Assembly: GCA_963556695.1 (NCBI GenBank)
Contig: CAUWAG010000019.1
Coordinates: 930,001-994,000 of the forward strand
From: Anthostomella pinea
Lineage: Eukaryota > Ascomycota > Sordariomycetes > Xylariales > Xylariaceae
Length of the DNA stretch: 64,000 bases
Reading direction: 5' to 3'
Shown here: positions 43,576 through 54,500 of the stretch, piece by piece
Layout of the letters: the number at the start of each line of letters is the position of its first letter
Numbering within the stretch: position 1 is the stretch's first letter
Program-made: the position numbers and the translations under genes
Notes under the pieces: generated by a model
Told to the model about the DNA's origin: nothing
The model's database searches: none
The model's input: the letters and a program-made list of their open reading frames with translations, nothing else

Positions 43576-44355
43576 CTAGTGATCTGTTGCGAGACGCTGA
43601 AGCGCCTGGACGTTGGAGCCAACGGACCGATCAAGGTGAGTCATAACCGTCATCGTGATGTTGTCGTCATTGAAGACCATGGCGCGAACCTTGGCCCTCA
43701 ACTCCGCCGTGACTGCGTCTCGGTCGGTAGGGGAGGCGGGTGGTGTCGGCTGCTGGGTAGGGTTGGGAGAGCGGATAATGCCCTGCTTCACAAAGATGGC
43801 GATCAAACCCCAGAAGAAAATGAACCAAACCAATGCACCCGGGACTTCGTACGAGGTCAGCCAGTAGCATAACATCGAGGCCAGAGCACTGATGAGATGA
43901 AGCTCGGCAGAAGCATTGGTGACACCACAAAGCGTGAACATTACCACGTTGAGGATGGAGCTACCGATGACCATAGCGATACAAATAGCGATGGACTGGA
44001 CTAACTTCCGGCCGACCTCGAGAAAGTATTCGTAGATTCCGTTGGGAGCTACGCTGAAGGGCGGTGTGTGCTTCGGATGAGGCATATTGCCAGGAAACGG
44101 CGGAGTGAAGTGGGCGTCCGAAAGGTTCAGCCCCGGGGTGGGAGTCGAGTGGTTGAAGGCGTTGCTCGAAGAGTTCAACAAGACAGGGCCAGAAGTACTT
44201 GGCCCCAGCGTCCCGTGAGGGAAGCCCTGAGAAGAACTGGAAGAGTTCACGCCGAAGACAGGAGCAGAAGTAATTGGCCCCCGCGGCCCGTAAGGGAAAC
44301 CCTGAGTGGAATTGGAAGGGTTTGTGAATGCCATTTTGAATATATGGATATTCAA
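43576..44355 (-). CDS. Small predicted membrane protein, unknown function
   Basis: A single exon of 259 codons (or 252 from the second ATG, 44334, MAFTNPSNSTQGF). The N-terminal third is Ser/Pro/Gly-rich with a tandem repeat of QGFP(Y/H)G..GP(I/S)TS. Three hydrophobic helices follow: SIAICIAMVIGSSILNVVMF, LHLISALASMLCYWL and GALVWFIFFWGLIAIFV. The C-terminus is charged and may form a helix (AELRAKVRAMVFNDDNITMTV). There is no recognised domain. The 5' UTR is built of CAACC/CAATCAGC repeats. It could be a lineage-specific gene; the codon pattern looks like real coding sequence. Confidence 0.65.
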   Translation of the reverse strand: MNIHIFKMAFTNPSNSTQGFPYGPRGPITSAPVFGVNSSSSSQGFPHGTLGPSTSGPVLLNSSSNAFNHSTPTPGLNLSDAHFTPPFPGNMPHPKHTPPFSVAPNGIYEYFLEVGRKLVQSIAICIAMVIGSSILNVVMFTLCGVTNASAELHLISALASMLCYWLTSYEVPGALVWFIFFWGLIAIFVKQGIIRSPNPTQQPTPPASPTDRDAVTAELRAKVRAMVFNDDNITMTVMTHLDRSVGSNVQALQRLATDH

Positions 44356-44440
44356 GTTGGCAAGTTCTGTAGGTTGTAGGTTGCAGATTGAAGGTTGTTG
44401 GTTGCTGATTGTTGGTTGCTGATTGCTGGTGTGATGTTGG
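44341..44440 (-). repeat. CAACC/CAATCAGC simple repeats in a 5' UTR
   Basis: On the minus strand several imperfect CAATCAGCAACCA units lie directly upstream of the membrane-protein start. Confidence 0.7.
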
Positions 44441-44728
44441 TTGGAGATGATACTGATCGAATATTATTTCCATTTTATGTCGGATTGACGGGGTCTTATA
44501 TTCGGGAGGATTGGCGATGGTGGTGGGCCAGAGAGACACACTTCTGGTTAGTGACAAAGGCGTTGTCGAGGATGGCTTGATCGGGCAGATAAAGAACCTC
44601 TGTGTTAAAAGCCTGCAGGTTGTCTCCATCATAAAGAGTTCATTCATCCATTGTGTCGATAGACAATACCACTGTGCTTGCCACTTGGAGTCAGTCATAC
44701 ACAACCTGTGAAAGCTACACTGAACCAC

Positions 44729-44862
44729 CAAAAGTCTCCGCACACCTCTCGTCCACCAAGCGCAAGGTGTATTTGTGATAACTGGAATAAGCAGTCTGGA
44801 ATAAGCATCAAGCATGGCTAAAGGGATTAGACCTGCTTATTCCAAGCTGTTTATTATATTCA
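44729..44862. repeat. Partial copy of the 165-bp inverted-repeat family
   Basis: Left end AAAGTCTCCGCACACC matches the 19.07-kb terminus with two changes. It is followed by two GGAATAAGC words and GCTTATTCC. The right terminus is not recognisable. Confidence 0.6.
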
Positions 44863-44915
44863 CACAAATGTAGTATTTATAATTAAGAGTTGACAGGAGC
44901 ATGGCGGAGGGAGAC

Positions 44916-46127
44916 TTAAGAGGGGTGACTGTATGACAGGCCTCCTCCCGAGGCCTCGAGCTGAACCCTCCAGAGTCTTTGTTCGGCACAGATGAAGAGC
45001 TCTCCTTGCCGTCCGAAGCACAAGTTCGAACAGCCTCCTTTGCCGTAAAGACGTTAGCATATCAAAGACATTGTCTCCTCGAACAGCGAGGTTGGAAGAA
45101 CGCACCTGATATTACGATGAGGCCAAGGGCCATACCACCAGGACTCCATATCTCGACCCCATCTGTACAAGAAGCATGGACGTTGTCGTTGCGGTCGCAG
45201 GCAAGGGCTGTGGGCACGCCTGATAGCGCATATGCGAATACGCGCCTGTTTGCGAGAAAAGGCGAGCCAAATCTGGTCAGTACGTCGAAGGCATAGATGG
45301 TCGCAGCACTGTAAAGCCGTTAGCTACTCCTGTGCCAAACAAAGGGCTTCGGATGAATCTCACCCTGTAGAATCTATAGTACCGTCCGGTCGAAGTGCTC
45401 CAGTATCGGAGACATACAACGTCCCCTCGTCAGAGCTCATAGCGATTCCACTGGGTCTCCCGAACCCGTCCGCAACAGCTCGTAGATCACTTGTCTTGGG
45501 ATCGAAGCGATACACCTGACTCGGCAGCTGTGGTTCTGGCCGGATGTCCCGTTCGAAACCAATCGAGGGGTCGGTGAACCACAAGCCACCTTCTTTGTCA
45601 TGCGTCACACTGTGAATTGAGTTGAAGGGCTTGTTGAAGTAGTGCTTCACGATAGGCAAGGGTGCCTTTGCGGGTGCCATATACCAGAGTCCGCCGCTCT
45701 CAGGTGCTAATGTGCCTTGTGAGCAGTACAGGACCCCGTCTTGGTACGCCGCCACACCCGCTGGCATCGCCATACTGGGAGGTGGACGTAGCTTCATCCA
45801 TTCAGCTGCAGCGATGTGGGGAGGCGAAGACAGCCGCGAATCTGCAGTGGAAGCAGCCGATGCGCGCTTGAACGACACTTTGGATATCAAGATGATGGGG
45901 AGCTTCGAGCTGTTCGTCGACTGTAGTAGGTCTGAAGTGAGATAGAGCTCATCCTGTTCCGGCAGATAAGCACAGCCATCGTGGAAGAAGGGGTTCTGTG
46001 ACGACTCCGCCGATGAGAGTAGCAGTGAGTAAACAGGCTTTTTGCCAACTACTGCTGCGAAATCGGGATGGTATTGCTTTAGAACGATGGACTCCGGGTC
46101 GGCGGGTACGCGACTACGGGGATTCAT
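44916..46127 (-). CDS. SMP-30/gluconolactonase-like protein
   Basis: Exons 46127-45364, 45308-45106 and 45037-44916; introns 55 and 68 bp; 362 residues. All three joins keep frame (TIDSTGAATIYAF and VISGGCSNLCFG). Family features: NPFFHDGCAYLPEQDELYLTSDLL (metal-ligand Glu region), MPAGVAAYQDGVLYC, HSVTHDKEGGLWFTDPS, GRPSGIAMSSDEGTLYVSD, and GRQGELFICAEQRLWRVQLEA near the end. Related six-bladed propeller enzymes hydrolyse lactones in sugar or aromatic metabolism; the substrate here is unknown. No signal peptide is seen from ATG 46127. An upstream open stretch at 46321 (MATITNSDIEVRIAPVQ) may be an extra 5' exon, which could not be joined with confidence. Confidence 0.8.
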
Positions 46128-46976
46128 AATTGGCTTAAGCAAGATTGAGTACCTTCTATAGGATGGAGGCTGACCTCGACTCTACCATAGATCCAGCTCG
46201 CAGAGCCACTTTCTAGAAGACTGGTTAGTACACGAAGCTTGCCAACAGGCTTTGGGAAGCATAATCTCACTTGGACCGGCGCTATCCGAACCTCAATGTC
46301 CGAGTTCGTGATGGTCGCCATGGTGGTCTGCGATGTTATGCCTTACGGATATGGAGATTGAGGCTGGGAACTGTAGCTCAAGGCATCGATCCTGCTGTGA
46401 GCGAGTTTGGAGCTGCGTCCAACTTCGCCGATGCCAGAGTCGAGTTGCACTCTATCTGTTAGCCAAAGGGTCAAGCAAGTATGAATCGCTAGGTTGCTCT
46501 ATCGGTGGATCGTCTGAGCTATCGTTTGGCGGTCTTGTCGAGCAAGTTTGAGGGGTCTGTTTGAGTTGCGTCTTTGAGGTATTGATGTGACAGTGCATAT
46601 ACAGTGCGTTGAGAGATACACACTGTACCGTGCCCCGGATAGAGATCACCTCAGCATTCATGCTAACTGGTAGGGTAGTAGCAGTACCCTACGCGACTAT
46701 TCATTTGTTCCTCGTATGTGGTGGCGTCATCATATGCCCTGTTGCAGTCGGATTTGTAAGTTGTAGGTTTCCCCTAAATCCGGTTGTTGAGGCCTATGTC
46801 AAAAGGCACACCTAATCGACACTCGAGACGGAGGTAGCACTATGTCCATGTCTGGTGTTTGCTCAAGAGAGGTCAGACATGTGCATATAAGGCTTCAGCA
46901 AGTCCTACATGGGTAGAGGACAAAGGATCCCAGGCTTGCATTCAATTCTATTCGATTCGAACCTACAGCAACTACA
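46128..46976. other. Divergent spacer upstream of the SDR gene
   Basis: About 850 bp between divergent genes, with the possible 5' exon of the SMP-30 gene at 46321. No other feature. Confidence 0.5.
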
Positions 46977-47844
46977 ATGACAGTCATCCTCGTGACAGGC
47001 GGCAACCGCGGCATCGGACTTGCCATAGTCCAAGCAGTGGGCACACGAGTAGCGGATGCCACCGTGCTGGTTGGCTGCCGATCTACAGCCAATGCAGAAG
47101 AGCCCATCAAAGAGCTGAAGAAGTTGGGGGTTCCAGCAAAGCTTAAAGCTCTCGAGATCACCATCACGGATGACGCCAGCATCCGAGCTGCCGTCAAGGT
47201 TGTCGAAGAGAATCATGGGAAGCTGGACGGTGAGTGGCGTGATTAGCTGCGAGAACAAGGAACATGGCCAATTATTCGAACAGTCCTAATTAACAACGCC
47301 GCGGCTGTTACCCTACCAAAGTCGACCGACTTGACCGATGTCAGGGAAAGCTGGGCTCGGACGTTGGACTGTGTCGCAACATCGCAGGTCCTTGTCACAA
47401 AGGCCTTTCTACCGCTTCTTCGCAAAGCCGAATGGGGCAGAGTAGTGATGAACTCCAGTGCTCGGGGAAGCATTGGTAGGAACATCGCCTTGGAGGTATG
47501 AGACAGCCGTTGCGAAAGAAACCTCACGACCATGAGCTAAATGCGCCCAGCTGCCTCCGTCGCCACACTGGCTGTACAATTGCTCGAAGGCCGCACTGAA
47601 CCTCGCGACCATTGACTTCCGAAATGCCGAAGTCAGGGACATACCTGACGAGAGGGACCACATCACATTCTGGACTGTAAGTCCAGGACATTGTAAGACC
47701 GGGTTCAACAACTTCAGGGGCGTGAAAGATCCGGCCGAAGGAGCTGAGGTAATCGCTAGATTGTTGGAGTCGAAGCGCGGCGAGATTTCTTCAGCAACGT
47801 TCTGGGAGTTTGAAGAGGGCAAATTCCAGCAAGTCCCCTGGTGA
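46977..47844 (+). CDS. Short-chain dehydrogenase/reductase
   Basis: Exons 46977-47229, 47284-47495 and 47551-47844; introns 54 and 55 bp; 252 residues. The cofactor site TGGNRGIG is at residues 7-14. After the first join VLINNAA supplies the NNAG-type motif. MNSSARGSIG is the catalytic Ser strand, and the second join gives WLYNCSKAALN with Tyr164 and Lys168. The end, SPGHCKTGF, is typical. It is a classical SDR that reduces or oxidises small carbonyls or alcohols using NAD(P)H; the substrate is not predictable. All active-site residues are present, unlike the frameshifted SDR at 31 kb. Confidence 0.9.
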
Positions 47845-48075
47845 AGGTTTGGGATGTATTGGATACGATCGATTGTGCATCAATGAATTTGATATTAGCA
47901 CACGAGATAGTTCCTGTTCAATGATATACACCTCACGGGATCGTCGTGCTATTCGCGGTATTGATTTGTGACGGGTGTTCTGACGCAGGACTGCTGCTCT
48001 TGCGTGTAGCCGCCTCTATATGTACAATTGACCATTGCTCTGGGTCATGTCCGCAAACCCTCACACAAGTCTGAT

Positions 48076-48434
48076 CTAGTGCTTCGCCTTCTTCTCTTCC
48101 GCGTCCTGCTGCTTCAGGAAGTTCCTATGGTGGCCGTTAGCATCCGGTCGCTGTCGGGATATGCGGGTTCGCATACTGGATGAAGTCGGCCTCGTCGGGG
48201 CTGGATGCGTTGATAGGAGGCGTCTGGACAGCCTTCTTCTTGCTGGGGCCGGAGACCGCGAGGTAGGTGCCACCGAACAGGGCACCGAGGACGCCCATCG
48301 CAAGCTGTCAGCGTATAGCCAGTTAGTCAATGTTCTTCGAACGAACTCAAGATAGGGCGCGAGCGGCCCGAAGGATAGCGACCCACGTGGTGCGAGCCGA
48401 CCTGGCGGCCGAAGACTTGGTACATTTGAACCAT
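48076..48434 (-). CDS. ATP19: Mitochondrial F1F0 ATP synthase subunit k
   Basis: Three exons, 48434-48387, 48304-48177 and 48124-48076; introns 82 and 50 bp; 74 residues. Joined, the N-terminus MVQMYQVFGRQVGSHHLAMGVLG matches yeast Atp19 (subunit k). A single membrane helix (LGALFGGTYLAVSG) and a conserved PINASSPDEADFIQNFLKQQ tail follow. The subunit associates with ATP synthase dimers of the inner membrane. The gene is easily missed because its largest exon is only 128 bp. It is divergent from MTP18, 434 bp away. Confidence 0.88.
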
Positions 48435-48868
48435 CTTAGCGGTTGGGCGACTGGACTTCGGAGAGGGTTTCTGGTAGGTTGGTTCGCGGATTGACGGATA
48501 GCGAATGTCGAATTGATGGGTTGAAGTTGTCGAAATACTGCGCAAAAGCTCCTAATTGAAATTCCGATGGTCTGAGCTTCATCCATTCCGAGTGGAGCTG
48601 AATGCACAAATCATGAATGCATTAAATCCACATCTGCACAACTCTATGTATAACTAACTACCTTACCCACAGTAATGGAACCTCTGGAGTTCCAAGGATC
48701 AAGGTTGCGTCACATCTCAAGCTGTCGACGCAGCTCTGGAGCTTCCCATTCTTCCGCTCATTAGCCCTCGACGACCAAACTCATACTTTGTTGTTGATCG
48801 CTCTAGACATTCAACGCTGCTGAATACGTACAACTTCAAGCTTCTCTCCAAATAGACCTCTAGTCAAC
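48435..48868. promoter_or_regulatory. Shared divergent promoter of ATP19 and MTP18
   Basis: 434 bp between two start codons of mitochondrial inner-membrane genes. No specific factor site could be assigned with confidence. Confidence 0.5.
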
Positions 48869-49840
48869 ATGTTCTGGGGAAAGGGACCCGACAAGGACAA
48901 GAAGCCGGAAGAGAAAGCTCCAGAAACCCCCGCAGCTCCGGCGACGAACATCGATCCCCGGAAGGATGCCACGCAGTTCGACCCCGACAGACTGCCGGCG
49001 AGGCGAAGTCTACCAAAGGGCATGCAGAGCATCGTCGACAAGTCTGACAAGGACGAAAACTTCTTCGACGAGCTGGTAGACGGCTAGTACGTCTCGCGTT
49101 GTGTCTTGGGAGCTATCCAGAATACCCGCAAAGCTAATGATGCGTCGTTTGCCAGTGTCCCCGATTCCACCGAGTCCAACCTCCGATATGCCGCCTACAC
49201 GAACCGACTGCGGACTGTCATGCTGTCGGCCCAGCGCTACGTGGCGTACACCTCAGACATCGGAGAGTCGTTCAGACCGGTCGCCCATCCGTGGCTGATT
49301 CGGGGAGCGTACGGAATATCTTGGGCCTACATCCTGGGTGATGTATCGTACGAAGGCTACAAGGCGTACTGGCACAACCAGCGTATCATGAACCCACACG
49401 TCGAGCTGTCGGAGAAGGCGCAGAAGATGACTGGCTTGACGGCACCGGCACCAGCAGATGCCAAACCCGGCGCTGTGTCGCCGTTGGAGGACTACCGCAC
49501 CGTGATGGTGCAGCGCGGTCTCTTTCAGAGCATTGCGAGTATGGGATTGCCCGCGTTCACGATCCACAGCGTGGTGCGATACTCTGGAAGAGCTTTGAAG
49601 GACGCAAAGAACAAGACCCTGCGCACATGGGGCCCGATCGGACTTGGGCTGGCTGTCGTGCCGTTCCTACCAACGCTGTTCGATAAGCCAGTCGAGAATG
49701 CCGTTGAGTGGGTATTCCACACAGCGTTCTCGTCGTACGGTGGCAAGGCACTTGTTGGAGATTCGCCGACTATAGGACGAGAGGCAGCCCTACACCAAAA
49801 GCCGAAGAAAGAACCGAAGGAGAAGGAGAAGGAGTTGTAA
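48869..49840 (+). CDS. MTP18-like mitochondrial fission process protein
   Basis: Exons 48869-49086 and 49156-49840 around a 69-bp intron (GTACGT donor, GCCAG acceptor), giving 300 residues. The joined codon is TA|T and the sequence VPDSTESNLRYAAYTNRLRTVMLSAQRYVAYTSDIGESFRPVAHPWLIRGAYGISWAYILGDVSYEGYKA is the MTP18 family signature. Hydrophobic segments occur near GAYGISWAYILGDV, GLPAFTIHSVV and GPIGLGLAVVPFLP. Human MTFP1/MTP18 is an inner-membrane protein affecting mitochondrial fission. The N-terminus is charged and not a classical presequence. The C-terminal tail is Lys/Glu-rich. Confidence 0.9.
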
Positions 49841-50154
49841 CACGGTTGAACAAAGAGTAGGTGGAGGTTGACGAGTAGGCGCTACACGGAGTTCTCTCAG
49901 CTTTTGGAATTATCGATCCCCAATCACTTGAGTAGAGGCAAAGGCTTTGTAGTAGCAGGCAGCAGTTGCCATGCCTGTATGTAGATTATGGCCGAATATA
50001 CTCTATGATACATATCAAATACGCCCGAACTCCGCGACGCTGAATAATACCGTCGCTCAGGTATCTTGCCTTTGGTAGTCGTAAAATGCATGCAATGCCC
50101 AGTAAACGCCGTTCCAATGCGCTCCATCCTGATCCGCAGAGGTGCAGTATAGCT
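49841..50154. other. 3' flank shared by MTP18 and CUZ1
   Basis: 314 bp between convergent genes. Nothing else seen. Confidence 0.5.
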
Positions 50155-51087
50155 CTACAACTCGATAAGATCGGGCGGTGGTCCGATGCCACGGAGCAGT
50201 ACTATCGTATTACCGCTGACCAGGACAGTTCCAACTTTCTCGTTGAACTCAAGCACCCTTCCGCCCTCAACATGGAACACGCGCAGCTTATCCCTTTCCT
50301 GCGAAGACTGATTGTTGACGTTTTCAACCTGCAGGCTCTTGGCCGCAGCGTCCAGCACCCTCCCTATAACCCAGTCCTTCGAGTAGTAAAACTCGCCCTT
50401 GTAATTCCTCGCCGTCGTCGTCTCGGCCTCGGCCTCCACATAGACATAGACCCGCTTCTCGGACGGCAGCTTCGCGTCGCCCTTGGCCGTCTTCTTGAGG
50501 TTATTCGTGGCGACCAGCCGCGCCGACGTGCTCGAAGGCTTCGCCTTGGGCAGCGCGCGGTTGGCCTGGTCCCGCTTGGCCGAGCCCCAGGCCCGCAGCT
50601 TCGCGAACGCGTTCTTAGTGTGCTCGGCGACGTCGTACTGCTGCTGACCCGGCCGCGCCCCGATGGGCACCTTGTTCGCGCAGTCGTGCTCCTCCTTCAG
50701 CCGGTGCTTGAGGCAGTAGTCGCGGTTGCAGGTCGGGCAGTGCACGCCCGGCACCAGCGCCGTGCCGACCGTCGTCTTGCAGCTCGTCGCGGCGCACGGC
50801 TTCTCGGAAACATAGTCGCGCATGCGCCTGCCCTCACCGGCGGAAGGTTTTGCCAGCTGGGCCAGCCGCCGCCGCTCGGCCCAGGCGCCCTTGTTGGCGC
50901 ATTTGTGGGAGTCTTCGATCCGGTGGTCAAGGCAGAAGGTCTTCTTGCAGCTCTGGCAGAAGAAGGGTAGGAAGTCGAGCTGGTTGCAGTACTCGAGCTG
51001 GCAATGGCGTCCGATAAGCGTGGGGTCTTCGTCCTTATCCATCTTGACGTAGCTTGTGTCTGGTGTCTCAGTTTTCGAGGACGCCAT
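50155..51087 (-). CDS. CUZ1: AN1-type zinc finger protein, Cuz1/ZFAND1-like
   Basis: Single-exon gene of 310 codons. Two AN1 zinc fingers: residues about 28-63 (GRHCQLEYCNQLDFLPFFCQSCKKTFCLDHRIEDSHKC) and about 98-136 (CAATSCKTTVGTALVPGVHCPTCNRDYCLKHRLKEEHDC). The C-terminal part is a ubiquitin-like domain (KRVYVYVEAEAETTTARNYKGEFYYSKDWVIGRVLD), as in ZFAND1. Yeast Cuz1 binds Cdc48 and the proteasome during arsenite stress. It is divergent from RAD4 with 475 bp between the starts. Confidence 0.88.
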   Translation of the reverse strand: MASSKTETPDTSYVKMDKDEDPTLIGRHCQLEYCNQLDFLPFFCQSCKKTFCLDHRIEDSHKCANKGAWAERRRLAQLAKPSAGEGRRMRDYVSEKPCAATSCKTTVGTALVPGVHCPTCNRDYCLKHRLKEEHDCANKVPIGARPGQQQYDVAEHTKNAFAKLRAWGSAKRDQANRALPKAKPSSTSARLVATNNLKKTAKGDAKLPSEKRVYVYVEAEAETTTARNYKGEFYYSKDWVIGRVLDAAAKSLQVENVNNQSSQERDKLRVFHVEGGRVLEFNEKVGTVLVSGNTIVLLRGIGPPPDLIEL

Positions 51088-51562
51088 TTTTGCGGTGAGT
51101 GAGCGCTTGGTTGCTCTTTATGACTGTGAGTAGGTGGCGAACAGGATTCGGAGAATGGGCTAGGTGGTAGGCAGGTCGTCGATTCGTAAGCTGCGGTACC
51201 TGGAGTCGCAAGACGTCACCCCGGCGCTGGTGATAGCAAGGCTGATTACTTAAAGGAAGCGGAAGGGTCTGGAATCAGCTGGCGGGTGAGGCAATGCAGC
51301 TCGGATAGCGCTAGGTCTCACAGGGCTTAGCCGCCAAATTAGCGCCCATCAGGGATTGTCGATTGCATTCAGCCTCCACCGCGCTAATGTTTAATTGTAG
51401 ATCAGATCTGGGGTCACGGGCTTTCGCGTTTTCGATGACGAAAGTCATTTTAAGTCGCGAATTCCATGTCTGACCCTGAGCTTGTACCGCTTCCTCGCCG
51501 TTGAAGCTCTGAGAAGCCAACTTTATCTCATCCTGGTCCATCCATGTTTGTGTTACAGCAAT
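51088..51562. promoter_or_regulatory. Shared divergent promoter of CUZ1 and RAD4
   Basis: 475 bp between two ATG codons on opposite strands. No element was identified with confidence. Confidence 0.5.
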
Positions 51563-54500
51563 ATGCCTCCTCATTTACCGCGCAAGCGGCTGCGCACCCC
51601 ATCACCCGAAAATGGTGGCCGTGTTACCAAGAAGACGACCAAAGGGAAGGGGAAATCAACTCTGGTAGCCACCGTACCACCGCGTAAACCCACTCTATTC
51701 GACGTGTTAGATGCCGATACGACGAAGGGATCAGCCGAGAAGACCAGATCAGTTCTTCAGCAAATGCAAGAAGATGATGACGACAGTGAAAGCTCACTCA
51801 GCTCATTATCAGATGCTGAGTTTGAAGATGTGCCACCACCTAAGCGACAGAAGGTGAACGGCGAATCCGAAGGCTCTGATGACGATGATGACATGGAGTT
51901 TGAGGATGTTCCAGCTCATGAGCAGCGACAAGAACAGGAGCCTGTTCTTGGCGATCTCGAGTTGACCTTGTACCGAGATACTGGCCCTTCCCTGGCTAGC
52001 GAGCTCAAGAAAGGTGCATCAAAGAAAGAAAAGGCAATTCGAATTTCGACCCATTGCACCCACGTCCAGTTTCTACTGTGGCACAACGCGATTCGAAACT
52101 CATGGCTGTGCGACGAAGAAGTGCAGGCAATCATGATCTCGCATCTTCCGCCGAGGCTATGGGATGAAGTTGATCGTTGGCGACGGAGCAGTGGCTTGGA
52201 AACTCCGGAGGAACCTCTCAAGAAAGATGTCAAGGGGAAGAGGAATGCCAAAGGCAAAGGCAAAGGAGAGCAGACAACCTCCAAACCGGCAAGGGACTGG
52301 GGCGAAGCAGCAGACCAGCTAGAAAAGGGGGTGCCTGATATGAGCCACAGTGACCCGCTATTACGACTGGTGAAAGGTCTTCTGTCATGGTGGAAACAGA
52401 GGTTTCGAATCACGGCCCCGGGCCTACGCAAATGGGGTTACATGAACGCGCGACGACTGGGCAAACTGAGAGAGGCCTTTGAGACAGAAGAACACGACTC
52501 GGAACGGTTTGGCGAACGAGTCAAAAACATCGAGGAGTTCCGACTGCTAGCCCAGGATTGTATCGGAAGTCGAGATGTGGGGTCGCAACTCTTCACAGCA
52601 CTCCTGCGAGGCCTCGGATTAGAGGCACGGATGGTCGCGAACATCCAATCACTCGGTTACGGTTGGAGCAAGATAGAAGAGGCCGACGAGGAAAAGCCCA
52701 AGAAGAATGGGCAAACGAATGGTGACAAACCTAGCGAGCCCACGCCGAAGGCCAAGGCAGCGAGCAAGAAGCCGGCCCCCGTACGACCAGCGAGCCGTCG
52801 GACGAGAAAGAGTGACAAGGATGCCCTGAAGATGGAACTCGACGAGTCAGACGAGTATTTGGAGCCGGTGATTGATGAAGACGAAGACGGCTCATCTGTG
52901 GTGGACGTCACCGAAGACATGCGTCCGAAACGGCTAGAAGCAAAACCCTACGACAAAGACCTCGAATTCCCTCACTATTGGACCGAAGTCCTGTCACCAG
53001 TGACGAATAAATACCTTCCGGTCGACCCCGTCGTCAAGGCTGTCGTTGGTAGTAGCAGGGAGCTCGTCGAATCGCTCGAGCCTCGGGGTGGCAAAGCCGA
53101 CAAAGCGAAGCAAATTATGGCCTACTGTGTCGGCTTCTCCCAGGATGGTACAGCAAAGGATGTGACCGTACGGTATCTCAAGAAGCAACTATTCCCAGGC
53201 AAAACGAAAGGAGTACGCATGCCCGAAGAGAAGATACCCGTGTACAACAAGCATGGCAAGGTCAGGCGGCATGATCACTTTGACTGGTTCAAATCAGTCA
53301 TGCGAGGGTATGCGAGGGGTGACATGAAACATCCCATCACCGAGATTGATGAAGCAGAACAGTCGACGGACCTCAAGCCAGCGATACCGGAAAAGAAGGT
53401 GGTCAAGGAAGGAGAAGAGACACTTCAGTACTACAAGACTTCGAAAGAGTATGTCCTGGAGCGTCATCTCAAGCGGGAAGAAGCGCTGCTCCCCGATGCT
53501 GCTCCCGTCAAAACATTCAACAACAAAGGCAAGGGAGGCAAGGTGGACGAAGCGGATGTATACCTGCGGAAAGATGTCGTGGCAGTGAAGAGTGCGGAGA
53601 CTTGGCACAAACAGGGTCGGGCCCCCGTGGACGGGGCCCAGCCTCTCAAGCATGCCCCCTACCGAGCGGCTACAACTAATCGGCGGCGAGAGATTGCTGA
53701 AGCCGAAGCGGCTACTGGCAAGAAGGTCTTGCAGCCTCTGTACAGCCAAGACCAGACGGATTGGATCATCCCTGATCCCATTCAGGACGGTATCATTCCG
53801 AAGAACGAATATGGGTATGTCACCAATGCACTAAAGAGCAAAGCAGCAGTGACTAACATTGTCACAGCAATATCGACATGTTCGCGGAGCATATGTGTCC
53901 TGAAGGTAAGCTTATGCAACTTACTCTATGCAGTCCCATTCTCTAACCGTTCCGCAGGGGCTGTCCATGTACCATTCCGAGGTGGCGTTCGTGTGTGCAA
54001 GCGACTCCAGATCGACTACGCCGAAGCAGTCGTCGGGTTCGAATTTGGGCACCGAATGGCCGTCCCCGTCATCCAAGGTGTTGTCATCGCCGAAGAGAAC
54101 TACGAGTGCATGGTGGAGGAGCTAGAGAAAGACGAAGCCGAGCGGGCTAGGAAGGAAGACGAGAAGCGTCGCAAAGCCACGTTGGGCATGTGGAGAAAGC
54201 TACTAATGGGACTACGGATCGCGGACAGGATACGACAGGACTACGGTCATCTAGATGAGTCGGTGGAGGTCTTCGGCCATGCTCGTGGGGATAATAGGGA
54301 TGTTACGGATATGCGTGAGAAGGACGAGGATATGGCTGGTGGCTTCTTGCCCGAGGGGTATGAGGAGGAGGAGGAGGAGGAGGAGGTACAGAAGGAACCC
54401 CGCCATACCTCGAACTTCTTCCCGGCCGCTCAGAACGACGACGACGATGATGAGGACGAGGACCCTTTTCAAGTCGAGTATGGCAACCAACACGCGGATC

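Noticed and set aside
53294..53749. Minus-strand ORF within RAD4
   Set aside because: Antisense shadow of a well-conserved gene.
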